A DNA stretch of 64,000 nucleotides from Alphaproteobacteria bacterium. Lineage in GTDB: Bacteria > Pseudomonadota > Alphaproteobacteria > Micropepsales > Micropepsaceae. The notes under the pieces are model-generated. The model did not search any database. It was not told the DNA's origin and worked only from the letters and a program-made list of their open reading frames with translations. Below, piece by piece: positions 8,653 through 17,139 of this stretch (the first letter of the stretch is position 1; every line of letters starts with the position of its first letter). The position numbers and the translations under genes were made by a program. Location of the stretch: assembly GCA_016124635.1 (NCBI GenBank), contig WGNJ01000030.1:1-64000 (forward strand), written 5' to 3'.

Positions 8653-10035
8653 ATGCGCACGCCGCTCATCTATGCCGCCGCCGCTTCCGTGATCTGCGGA
8701 ATCGCGTGGGCAGGCGACCGGCCGGCAGATCACCCGTTCCTGCGCGAGGTCGCTGCGGACGTCAGCGCGAACGCGTTGCACGATACGATCGCGAAGCTCG
8801 TCTCGTTCGGGACACGACACACGATGTCGGATACGGCGTCGCCGACGCGCGGGATCGGCGCGGCGCGACGGTGGGTGAAAGCTCAATTCGAGGCCATGAG
8901 CGACAAGTGCGGCGGTTGCCTCAAGATCGAAACGCCGTCGCAGACGGTGACGGGTGAGCGCATACCGAAACCCACGGAAGTGATGGACGTGCTTGCGATC
9001 CTCCCCGGAACCAGCGATCCGGATCGTGTGATCGTCATTTCCGGTCATCTCGACTCGCGCGTGACGGACGTCATGAACGCGACGAGCGATGCGCCTGGCG
9101 CGGACGACGACGGTTCAGGCACGGCCGCGGTGATCGAGGCCGCGCGCGTCCTCTCCGGACGCAAGTTTCCAGCGACGCTCGTTTTCGCGGTTTTGTCGGG
9201 CGAGGAACAGGGTCTCTATGGCGGCAAGATCCTCGCCGCCTACGCCAAGGATCACGAGTGGCAGGTCGAGGCGCAGTTCAACAACGACATCATCGGCAAT
9301 TCGCACGGCGAGAACGGCGAGCATAAAGACGGCTACGTGCGCGTGTTCTCCGAAGGTACGCGCTCGCTGGAAACGCCGGAGCAAGCCACAAGGCGCCGTT
9401 ACAACGGCGGCGAAGTCGACAGCCCCTCGCGGAATCTGGCGCGCTTCGTCGCCACGCTGGCCGAGCGCTATACGGACGGCTTCAAGGCACGCATGATCTA
9501 CCGCACCGACCGCTTCAGCCGCGGCGGCGATCAGGTGCCGATGTTGGGTGCCGGCTATCCGGCCGTTCGCTTCACCGAAGCAATCGAGAACTACACCCGC
9601 GAGCATCAAGACGTGCGCAAGGAGAACGGCGTCCAATACGGGGATGTGCTCGAAGCGATCGACTTCAATTACCTCGCGCAGGTGACGCGATTGAACGTGG
9701 TCGCGATGGCGGCGCTCGCGAAGGCGCCCGCTCCTCCGCTCAACGTCAAGATCGAGGGCGCGGTGACATACAACACAACGCTGAAATGGACGCCAGTGCC
9801 GGGAGCCGCAAGCTATCGCGTCTGGTGGCGCGATACGACGGCGCCGGAGTGGACCAACAGTCAGATGGCGCGCGATCCGAACACCGCAACACTCGAGGGC
9901 GTCAACATCGATGACTGGTTCTTCGGCGTGTCGTCTATATCAACCGATGGTTACGAGAGCCCCGTCGAATTCCCGGGGCCGGCCGGCGCCTTTGTCAACG
10001 CTTCTCCGCCGCCGGAAGGACCAAAAGGGCATTAA
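8653..10035 (+). CDS. Secreted M28-family zinc aminopeptidase with C-terminal FnIII-like domain
   Basis: 460 residues from ATG 8653, preceded by GGGG. A signal peptide ends near AWAG (about residue 20). The M28 domain (about 30-370) shows the zinc ligand runs SGHLDSR, GADDDGSG, SGEEQGLYG and NNDIIGN, with a late His in REHQD. This matches dinuclear zinc exopeptidases that clip N-terminal residues in the periplasm or outside. After about residue 375, the segment with LKWTPVPGAASYRVWWR looks like a fibronectin type III fold. It follows the CoA ligase by 140 bp with no obvious link. The alternative upstream GTG at 8560 would put a long leader before the signal peptide and is unlikely. Confidence 0.85.
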   Translation: MRTPLIYAAAASVICGIAWAGDRPADHPFLREVAADVSANALHDTIAKLVSFGTRHTMSDTASPTRGIGAARRWVKAQFEAMSDKCGGCLKIETPSQTVTGERIPKPTEVMDVLAILPGTSDPDRVIVISGHLDSRVTDVMNATSDAPGADDDGSGTAAVIEAARVLSGRKFPATLVFAVLSGEEQGLYGGKILAAYAKDHEWQVEAQFNNDIIGNSHGENGEHKDGYVRVFSEGTRSLETPEQATRRRYNGGEVDSPSRNLARFVATLAERYTDGFKARMIYRTDRFSRGGDQVPMLGAGYPAVRFTEAIENYTREHQDVRKENGVQYGDVLEAIDFNYLAQVTRLNVVAMAALAKAPAPPLNVKIEGAVTYNTTLKWTPVPGAASYRVWWRDTTAPEWTNSQMARDPNTATLEGVNIDDWFFGVSSISTDGYESPVEFPGPAGAFVNASPPPEGPKGH

Positions 10036-10172
10036 TTGACGGCGGCAAATCCGATTCAAATTTGAACATATGACGGATCGATGACGCGCGGGGTGCCGAA
10101 AGGCGGCCTGGCGCTTAACCGGCACTTCATCGCACGCAAGGAAGAATGCCGGCTCTGGCAGGGATCTTCGCG

Positions 10173-12410
10173 ATGCGCTTCTTCTTCGCAATGGTGGCGG
10201 CCGTCCTTATCGGCGGCGACGCCCTCGCAACTCCGACGTCCTTCGGCTCGTGCCGGAACGAAAGCACCGTCGCCTTCAGCGCGCAAGTTGCCGCGTGCTC
10301 CGCATTGATTACCAGCGGAAAGCTTTCGAAGGATAATCTCGCGCTCGCCTATAAGCGCCGAGGACGCGCTTATCTCGATCAACACGATTTCGATCGGGCC
10401 ATCGCCGACAACAGCAAGGCAATCGAGCTGAAGCCGGACTTCTTCGACGCGCTGGGAAACCGCGCCATTGCCTACGAGGCCAAAGGAAATCTTTTTGGTG
10501 CGTTCGCTGACACAGATACCGTCGTCAGAATGCGCGGCAGCGCCAGGGACCACTTCGACCGCGCTAGCGTGCTGCTGACGATGCACAATTATGCAGCCGC
10601 CGTCTTCGACTTCGGCCAGGCCATCAAACTCAAACCCGACTATGTGGAGGCGCTGACGAACCGCGCCTACGTGTACAAAACTGCACGGCGCTATGAGTTA
10701 GCGCTCGCCGATCTGGATCGGGCGGTTGCGATACGTCCGAATGCAACGACCTACACAATACGCGGTGACGTACACCTCGGTATGCACAATACGGCGGCAG
10801 CGGCGCGGGACTACACGTCAGCCCTTCGGCTGCAGCCCAACCTCGCTGCGGCTTATCTCGGCCGCGCCCAAGCCAACGCCGAGGCAGACGACGTCTCATC
10901 GGTCGAGGCTGCGAACGCGCTAGAGGATCTTGTCGATCTGTCCCGGCCGCATGCGGTTTCACCCGGCGCCGGAGCGCCGATCGCCTTGCAAGACCTGCAA
11001 CACGCGATTGAACTCGAGCCGCAAAATGTGGCGGCGTATGGCTATCGTGCCATCCTCTTGCACCACCTTGGCCAAGACGATTTGGCGCTCGCAGACTACG
11101 CACGCATCATCGCTCTCGAGCCATCGAATGCGTTCGCCTATGGCAATCGGGCCGTGATCTACATCGGCAAGAAGCAATTCGCGAAAGCGATTGCCGATCT
11201 GGATCGCGCCATCACTATTGCGCCCTACCCGGCGGCGTTTGCGATGCGCGCGATGGCCCGCTTTAAGCAGAAAGCATATGACCTGGCGATTGCCGACTAC
11301 TCCCAAGCACTGGAAATGGCGCCAGCCCCGGACCTCTACCTTGCGCGGTCGGAGGTGTTCCGCGCCAAGGGGCGAAGCTTCATGCCGAAGGCTCGCGCGG
11401 ATATCCAGGCCGCAATGCGGGCAGCGCCGAATTCGGGCAGACCCTACCTGTATCTTGGTGTGATCGACTATCAGGCGCGCGACTATCCTTCCGCCCTCAA
11501 GAGCTTCGAGATCGCCGCTCGCTACGAGACGGCGCTCGATGGCGGCCGCGGCATGATAGTCCCAGAGGCTCGCTATCTGCGCGGTCTCACCTTGAAGGCG
11601 CTCGGACACAAGGCCGAAGGTCAAGCCGACATCGATGCAGCACGCGCCGTTTACGCAAAGATCGACCAGCTCATCGAAGCGCGCGGCATTCGGCGCGACA
11701 GGTCTCGATCGCCTGTCCGTCGGTTGGTTTCCCAGACGCAGCCGACAAGCGGCGGCGACCCATGTGGACTTAGCGGGAGACTTGGCTTTGAGGCACGTCT
11801 GAAATCCTGCACTACTTTCGTTGAGGCGGCCGTATCTGGAACCGTTCGCGCCGACGCGCTCATGCAGCGCGCAATGCTTTATTCCAGCGCCAACGATTGG
11901 CGAAAGGCGCGCTCAGACTACGCCGAGGCTATCAATCTCGTTCCCAAGAACGCGCGCGCGCATGCCGGACTGGCCGAGTCGTCGGCCGGCGGAGGCGATT
12001 TGGCGGGAGGGATCGCCGCCTACAGCGATGCAGTGGCGCTTGAGCCCAACAATGCGACTTTCCTCGCGCGGCGTTGCTGGATGCGAGCGCGCCTCGGCCG
12101 TGATCTCGGTGCGGCGCTTGCGGATTGCGAACATGCACTGGCCATTGAACCTGGCGCGGATTATCTGCTTGGCGCGCGCGGCTTTGCCCATCTCGCACGA
12201 AAAGAATACTCCGCTGCGATCTCCGACTATGACGCTGTGCTCCGCTTGACGCCGCCGGGCGTTCCCGCCGACCCGTACGCCCTGTTTGGACGTGGCCTTG
12301 CGAAGCAACGCCTCGGCCAGGGCGCTGCGGCAGGCGCCGACTTGTCCGCGGCCCGTGCGATCGATCCCGCGGTCGCGAAAGAGTACGCAGCCTGGGGCTA
12401 CAAACCTTAA
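10173..12410 (+). CDS. Large secreted TPR-repeat protein
   Basis: 745 residues from ATG 10173, chosen because AGGGA lies 8 nt upstream and a signal peptide (MRFFFAMVAAVLIGGDALA) follows; ATG 10146 would add nine residues. The mature part is almost entirely tetratricopeptide repeats (AIADNSKAIELKPDFFDAL, ALADLDRAVAIRPNATTY and others). A linker near residue 510-530 divides it. The region after it (SGGDPCGLSG onward) is clearly homologous to the whole of the next gene's product. TPR arrays bind peptides or partner proteins; the partner is unknown. Likely periplasmic. Confidence 0.85.
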   Translation: MRFFFAMVAAVLIGGDALATPTSFGSCRNESTVAFSAQVAACSALITSGKLSKDNLALAYKRRGRAYLDQHDFDRAIADNSKAIELKPDFFDALGNRAIAYEAKGNLFGAFADTDTVVRMRGSARDHFDRASVLLTMHNYAAAVFDFGQAIKLKPDYVEALTNRAYVYKTARRYELALADLDRAVAIRPNATTYTIRGDVHLGMHNTAAAARDYTSALRLQPNLAAAYLGRAQANAEADDVSSVEAANALEDLVDLSRPHAVSPGAGAPIALQDLQHAIELEPQNVAAYGYRAILLHHLGQDDLALADYARIIALEPSNAFAYGNRAVIYIGKKQFAKAIADLDRAITIAPYPAAFAMRAMARFKQKAYDLAIADYSQALEMAPAPDLYLARSEVFRAKGRSFMPKARADIQAAMRAAPNSGRPYLYLGVIDYQARDYPSALKSFEIAARYETALDGGRGMIVPEARYLRGLTLKALGHKAEGQADIDAARAVYAKIDQLIEARGIRRDRSRSPVRRLVSQTQPTSGGDPCGLSGRLGFEARLKSCTTFVEAAVSGTVRADALMQRAMLYSSANDWRKARSDYAEAINLVPKNARAHAGLAESSAGGGDLAGGIAAYSDAVALEPNNATFLARRCWMRARLGRDLGAALADCEHALAIEPGADYLLGARGFAHLARKEYSAAISDYDAVLRLTPPGVPADPYALFGRGLAKQRLGQGAAAGADLSAARAIDPAVAKEYAAWGYKP

Positions 12411-12546
12411 CCTCTCGCACGTCGCCGCCCTGTTCCCCCAGGCACAAATTGATTCAAATTTGCTCCGTATATTCGCGGCGCGACTAACCAGTGTTTGATG
12501 TCCCGGCGGCACGATCCGCCGCCCACGCGGCATTGGGAAATTCGTG

Positions 12547-13281
12547 ATGCGGGTTCTGACGGCGACCATTGCCGCTTTTTTTGTGTGCGGCGGCATCGCT
12601 GCCGCCAATCCTCTTCAAGACGGCGAGATCAATCCGTGTCTTGCGAGCGCCGATCGGCCGTACTCAGAGCACATGATCGCGTGCAACGAGACGATCGCCG
12701 CACAGACTCCACTGAAGACACACATCGATGCACGCATGGAGCGCGCGAAACTCTACATGAGCGTCGGCAACTGGCGTCGTGCGCTCGCCGACTACATGGA
12801 GGTCGTGCGCCGCGATCCGACGTATGCACCGGGCTATGCGGCACTCGCGGAAGCGCGGGCTTTCGGCGGCAACATGGCCGGCGCGATCGCCGAATATAGC
12901 CGGGCGATCAAGATCGAACCGACGAACGCAAGCTTCTGGATACGCCGTTGCTGGATGCAAGCGCGCCTGGGCCGCGACATGCCCGCTGCAGCTTCCGATT
13001 GCGAGCACGGTCTCGCTCTCGATCCCACCGCCTATGCGGGACGCGGCGTGCAGGCGTTCATCCACTTGCTGCAGCACAACTATCAAGCGGCGATCACAGA
13101 GTTCGACGGCGAGCTTACTCTGGCCGCCACGGATCTTCGTGCCCGTGCCTATGCTCTCTACGGACGGGGCATCGCAAAACTCTCAGCCGGGCGGGACGAC
13201 GGCCACGCGGACCTCGCCAGCGCTCAGCGCCTCGATCCGACAATCGGCGATCAATACAGGACGTGGGGCTTCAGCCGCTAA
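12547..13281 (+). CDS. Secreted TPR-repeat protein, paralogue of the upstream C-terminal half
   Basis: 244 residues. A signal peptide (MRVLTATIAAFFVCGGIAAA) is followed by TPR units. Matching landmarks with the last third of the upstream protein include RRCWMQARLGRDMPAAASDC against RRCWMRARLGRDLGAALADC, and a shared ending AWGYKP / TWGFSR. This shows a tandem duplication, followed either by fusion upstream or by loss here. GTG at 12544, directly before the ATG, is an alternative start. 136 bp separate the pair, so they may be expressed apart. Confidence 0.85.
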   Translation: MRVLTATIAAFFVCGGIAAANPLQDGEINPCLASADRPYSEHMIACNETIAAQTPLKTHIDARMERAKLYMSVGNWRRALADYMEVVRRDPTYAPGYAALAEARAFGGNMAGAIAEYSRAIKIEPTNASFWIRRCWMQARLGRDMPAAASDCEHGLALDPTAYAGRGVQAFIHLLQHNYQAAITEFDGELTLAATDLRARAYALYGRGIAKLSAGRDDGHADLASAQRLDPTIGDQYRTWGFSR

Positions 13282-13356
13282 GGCTTTGCTGGCCAAGGCG
13301 CCACCGGGCGTCTAAGAGTCGACGTTACCCAAACAATTGAAAACCGAGGGAACGTC

Positions 13357-14592
13357 ATGGCGATCGATTTCGAGATTCCGGCCGAAGCGCAAGCAATCCG
13401 CGAGAAGGTGCGAAAGTGGGTGCATGACGAATGCATCCCGGCCGAGAAGAAACTGATCGCCGGCGACGACTATAAGACTGTTCTTGCGGGCTTGCGCAAG
13501 AAAGCCCGCGCGCAAGGCCTTTGGTGCCCCTTCATTCCGAAAGAACATGGCGGCATGGGGCTTGGGCCGTTGGCCAACGCGCTCGTCCAGATGGAGCTCG
13601 GCCAGAGTTACCTCGGCGCGTTGTCGATGAACACGCAAGGTCCCGACGACGCGACGATGCTGACGCTACTTGAGCACGGCACGGAATATCAGAAAGAAAA
13701 ATTCCTGAAGCCGCTGCTGAACGGCGAAAAGCGCATCTGCTATTCAATGACCGAGAAAGCGTCGGGCGCGGACGCAACCGGTATGCAGACGCGTGCCGAC
13801 AAGAAGGGCAACGACGGCTACGTTCTCAACGGCGAAAAGTGGTTTTCGAGCGCGGCGAGCGTTGCCGACGTCGCGCTCGTGATGGCGAAGACAGATCCCA
13901 ATGCGCCGCGCCATCAACAATTCTCGACGTTCTTGGTGGAGCTCCCGAATCCCGGCTATCGCATCAAGCGCAACATCCCGACGATGGCGCTCGAAGGGCC
14001 GCTGTCACACATCTTGGGCGGCGGGCACGCGGAGATCGAAATCAAAGATCTCGAAGTGCCGGCGGAGAATTTGCTCGGCGGTGAGGGCAAAGGCTTTTCG
14101 ATGGGCCAGCACCGCTTGGCGTATGGCCGCCTGCGCCACGGCATGCACAACGTTGCGATGGCACAGCGCGCGCTCGACATGGCGGCGGCGCGGGTGACCG
14201 AGCGCTCGACGTTTGGTCGGCCATTGGCCGAACGGCAAGCCGTGCAATTCATGCTGGCGGACTGCGCCAGCGAACTCTACATCGCCAGGCTGATGCTGCT
14301 GCACATTGCCTACAAGGCGGAGCGCAAGATGAACCTCAGGCAAGAGAACGGCATTGCCAAGGTCTATCTCGCCAACATGGTGCACAAGGTCGTCGACACG
14401 GCGATCCAGCTGCACGGCGCGCTCGGCTATTCGCGCGATACGCCGCTTGCGGCTTGGTACACGCATATTCGCTCGCAGCGTTTGGTCGACGGGCCGGACG
14501 AAGTTCACCGCTGGACCACCGGGCGCAACGTCATCAAGGCGTTCAAGGCAACCGGCACGACCGCAGGCGCCTGCGGCGGCGATTTGCTGTGA
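13357..14592 (+). CDS. Acyl-CoA dehydrogenase
   Basis: 411 residues with the full ACAD layout. The helical N-terminus is followed by the FAD-contacting YSMTEKASGADATGMQT (about 128-145), a central beta domain with VLNGEKWFSSAA, and the C-terminal helices ending LHGALGYSRDTPLAAWY and VDGPDEVHRWTTGRNVIK. The ending resembles the ACAD10/11-like group more than short-chain enzymes. The reaction would be FAD-dependent alpha,beta-desaturation of an acyl-CoA in the cytosol, with electrons passed to ETF. GAGGGA lies upstream of ATG 13357. The next gene starts inside its stop codon. Confidence 0.9.
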   Translation: MAIDFEIPAEAQAIREKVRKWVHDECIPAEKKLIAGDDYKTVLAGLRKKARAQGLWCPFIPKEHGGMGLGPLANALVQMELGQSYLGALSMNTQGPDDATMLTLLEHGTEYQKEKFLKPLLNGEKRICYSMTEKASGADATGMQTRADKKGNDGYVLNGEKWFSSAASVADVALVMAKTDPNAPRHQQFSTFLVELPNPGYRIKRNIPTMALEGPLSHILGGGHAEIEIKDLEVPAENLLGGEGKGFSMGQHRLAYGRLRHGMHNVAMAQRALDMAAARVTERSTFGRPLAERQAVQFMLADCASELYIARLMLLHIAYKAERKMNLRQENGIAKVYLANMVHKVVDTAIQLHGALGYSRDTPLAAWYTHIRSQRLVDGPDEVHRWTTGRNVIKAFKATGTTAGACGGDLL

Positions 14593-15416
14593 TCAGAGAT
14601 GCCGGCTTTTTCGCAGCCGGGCTCGCGCTCGGCTGCGCCGTTGCACTTGTGGTTCTGAGCCGCGTCGATGTTTTCATGCCCTGGGATCAGGCGACACAGG
14701 CGCAACTCGCATCGCTTTCGACGAAGGATCTCGGTCGCGTGCTGATGGGCCGGGTCGGGGCCCGTTTCATCCAGGGACGTGGGCCTGATGATGGGGCTGT
14801 CTTCTACGACGCGCCGAAGCCATACAGCGCGTGGCTGTGCAGGGCAAATCGGTACTTCATCGCTTCCAAAATCGTGCGGGGCTACGAAGAGAGTGCACAA
14901 GAGTTTTGGGATGACGATCTGCAAGTGAAGCAAATGTATGGGGTTTGGAAGCGGCCCACGGCTCCCGACGACCCCACACTCGCTCGCGAGACAGCTTGTG
15001 CGAAGTACCACGACTTCGACCACCTCATTTATGAAAGCACCGCCCTAACGGCCGAGCGTGCCGTCTACGTGATGGATGTCGCATCGCAGCAGGCCCGAAG
15101 CGGAAGAGTTTCGTTCGCGATCGCATGTAAAGACGAACGCCGGATTCCGGACAAGCCATGCGATGCCGCCGCGATCCTAAGAGATTTTGATCTAAAGAGA
15201 ATCTATCAGGTTTGGATGGAGAAGGAGATCAAGGACAAAGATTCTTATGAGCGCGTCGATCAAATTTTCGCAGAGCCACCCTCGGACTCGAAGGGCTGCC
15301 CAGGCGGTTGGGACGACCTGTCCTTCAGAGTCCGTGATGTTCAACATATCGGGAAACAGAGCATTAGCGAAGCTGATGTGGAGTCGATCGATGTCCTTCT
15401 GGGTTGCGTCGACTAG
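14589..15416 (+). CDS. Membrane-anchored hypothetical protein
   Basis: 275 residues from GTG 14589, which overlaps the acyl-CoA dehydrogenase stop (GTGA), so translation is probably coupled. The N-terminus has one hydrophobic helix (about residues 5-24, FFAAGLALGCAVALVVLS). The rest is polar and charged with six or more Cys (WLCRAN, TACAKYH, IACKDE, KPCDAA, KGCPGG, LLGCVD), suggesting disulfides in an exported domain. I recognise no family. Its codon use is less GC-biased than its neighbours, especially after 14850. Confidence 0.65.
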   Translation: MIRDAGFFAAGLALGCAVALVVLSRVDVFMPWDQATQAQLASLSTKDLGRVLMGRVGARFIQGRGPDDGAVFYDAPKPYSAWLCRANRYFIASKIVRGYEESAQEFWDDDLQVKQMYGVWKRPTAPDDPTLARETACAKYHDFDHLIYESTALTAERAVYVMDVASQQARSGRVSFAIACKDERRIPDKPCDAAAILRDFDLKRIYQVWMEKEIKDKDSYERVDQIFAEPPSDSKGCPGGWDDLSFRVRDVQHIGKQSISEADVESIDVLLGCVD

Positions 15417-15482
15417 GCGGCAGTCGACAGCCTCGACCCGTAACCCGGGCGATTTGCTTTAACCAGAAACGACTCCTGCCAA

Positions 15483-15510
15483 CGTCACCTCCGCCCGCGC
15501 GGGGGTGACG
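15483..15510. terminator. Strong hairpin, possible terminator
   Basis: A 12-bp stem (15483-15494 with 15499-15510, one T-G wobble) closes a 4-base loop. It lies 67 bp after the hypothetical gene and about 110 bp before terC. No run of T follows on either strand, so termination is possible but not shown. It could also be a mobile intergenic palindrome. Confidence 0.4.
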
Positions 15511-15618
15511 ATTTGTGCCGAGCGCTGAGTCTCCGATGCCCGGTTCCGCGTTCCCATCTTGGTCAATTGACAGTTTTGGCGCCGACTGCAACCGTGGCCG
15601 CAGCAATCGGGGGAAGAG

Positions 15619-16539
15619 ATGTTGCCGCAAGAGTTGCTGACGCCTGAAGTCATCGCGAGCTTCCTCACCCTCACCTTCCTCGAAATCGTTCTGGCCGGCG
15701 ACAATCTCGTTCTGATCGCCATTCTGTCGGGCAAATTGCCCGTTGCAGAGAGGCCGTCAGCGCGGCGCTTCGGCATCGCGGCCGCGGTCATCACGCGCCT
15801 CGGTCTCCTTTTCACCCTGTTCTACTTGGCTCATCTACAGGCGCCGACAACGCTCAACTTGCCAGGCGGGGTCTCAGTCACGATCACGCCGCGCGAACTC
15901 GTGCTGGCGGTCGGCGGCTTGTTTCTCATTTGGAAATCGCTCAGCGAAATCTCGGCCTTGTTTCGCGACGGCGGCCATGTCGAGAGGAAGAACGCGGGCG
16001 CGCGGCCGTGGAGCCATACCTTCTTCTGGACCGTCGTGCAGATCGCACTCTTCGACATCGTGTTCTCGCTCGACAGCGTGATCGCCGCAATCGGCATCGC
16101 TCAGCGCGTCGAGGTGATGGCGGCGGCGATCGTCTCCGCCGCGTTCATCATGCTCTTCCTCGTGAACCCGATATCGAACTTCATCGACCGTTTCATCATC
16201 GTGCGGTTGGTCGCGCTCAACTTCTTGACGCTGATCGGCTCGCTGCTCATCGCGCAAGCGATCGGGATCGACATACCGCGGATCTACTTCTACGAGGCGC
16301 TGGCCATCGCGGTTGTCGTCCAAATCTTGGCGTTGATCATCCGCACTTGGTCGGCCGGAACGCGGACGTCCGCGCTGACGCTCGCATTTCTGGCACTCGT
16401 CGCCGTGGCAGCGGCAGTGCTCTACATGAATAAAGAGGCCGGAGCGCCGCAACGCGTCGAGTCGATCGTGGTGCAGGCACTTACCGATCTCGAAAAGATA
16501 CTGGCGGCGCTGGTCGACTGGGTGCGTTCGCTGCTCTGA
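15619..16539 (+). CDS. TerC-family integral membrane protein
   Basis: 306 residues with about eight membrane segments. The paired TerC signatures LEIVLAGDNLVLIA (about 17-30) and FDIVFSLDSVIAAIGIA (about 145-161) carry the conserved acidic residues proposed to bind a divalent metal. TerC/Alx relatives are linked to Mn(II) export and metal loading of exported proteins. An unusual C-terminal tail (about 275-306, KEAGAPQRVESIVVQALTDL) continues past the last helix. GGGGGAAGAG sits just before ATG 15619. I looked for the yybP-ykoY manganese riboswitch often found before such genes and did not find its core. Confidence 0.85.
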   Translation: MLPQELLTPEVIASFLTLTFLEIVLAGDNLVLIAILSGKLPVAERPSARRFGIAAAVITRLGLLFTLFYLAHLQAPTTLNLPGGVSVTITPRELVLAVGGLFLIWKSLSEISALFRDGGHVERKNAGARPWSHTFFWTVVQIALFDIVFSLDSVIAAIGIAQRVEVMAAAIVSAAFIMLFLVNPISNFIDRFIIVRLVALNFLTLIGSLLIAQAIGIDIPRIYFYEALAIAVVVQILALIIRTWSAGTRTSALTLAFLALVAVAAAVLYMNKEAGAPQRVESIVVQALTDLEKILAALVDWVRSLL

Positions 16540-16569
16540 GCGTTGCGACGAAGATCGAGAACTGCCGCG

Positions 16570-17088
16570 CTACTCTGGTGATGCAGGGGCGCCGCGCCAA
16601 GGCGTGATCCGGGGAATCCAGCGCGGCACGTGCTTGCAGAATTCTTCGTATTCATCGCCGAAGGTGCCACGAAGCGTCGGCTCCTCGTAGAGCGTGACGA
16701 AGAGATGGAACGCCAGCCATACGATCAGTCCGTAAAGGACGAGATCGAGACTCGCAAAGATCAACGCTTGGCCGAAGATTGCCGACAGAACGCCGACGTA
16801 CATGGGATTGCGGACGTAGCGATAGAGCCCGCCCACGACGAGATGCTTGGTCGGAAAGATGGGCGCCGGCGTGCCCAGGCCTTTGATCGCAAACCGCGCG
16901 AAAGAATCAATCAAAATCAGTGTGCCAGCCGCCGCGAGTAGGCCGCCAACGATCTTGGCGACCGGCGAGGCAAACCCGAGCCCTTGAACACGCCATCCGA
17001 GCAGCCACCACGGCATGACGCCGGCCACGACGAACGGCGCCAAGAAGAAGAAAATGATCGTGCCGAATATGGCTGCTCCACGCCGCAC
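16570..17088 (-). CDS. Isoprenylcysteine carboxylmethyltransferase-like membrane protein
   Basis: 172 residues with four or five membrane helices. It carries the ICMT/PEMT-type motif RYVRNPMYVG (about residue 92-101) and the C-terminal EEPTLRGTFGDEYEEFCKH, typical of bacterial members of this family. These are SAM-dependent membrane methyltransferases, in bacteria mostly of unknown substrate. It ends 31 bp from the end of terC (convergent) and begins 51 bp after the stop of the DUF885 gene on the same strand, so cotranscription with that gene is possible. Confidence 0.8.
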   Translation of the reverse strand: MRRGAAIFGTIIFFFLAPFVVAGVMPWWLLGWRVQGLGFASPVAKIVGGLLAAAGTLILIDSFARFAIKGLGTPAPIFPTKHLVVGGLYRYVRNPMYVGVLSAIFGQALIFASLDLVLYGLIVWLAFHLFVTLYEEPTLRGTFGDEYEEFCKHVPRWIPRITPWRGAPASPE

Positions 17089-17139
17089 GGCGCCTACCTC
17101 ATTTCTTCATAGCCCGCCGAGCCGTTTCAGCTCTCGCGG

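Noticed and set aside
14454..14588. An N-terminal extension of the 14589 gene inside the acyl-CoA dehydrogenase
   Set aside because: The extension is Arg/His-rich shadow sequence; GTG 14589, overlapping the stop codon, gives a normal membrane anchor.
15417..15618. yybP-ykoY manganese riboswitch before terC
   Set aside because: The conserved GGGGAGUA-type core and paired loops are absent from the leader.
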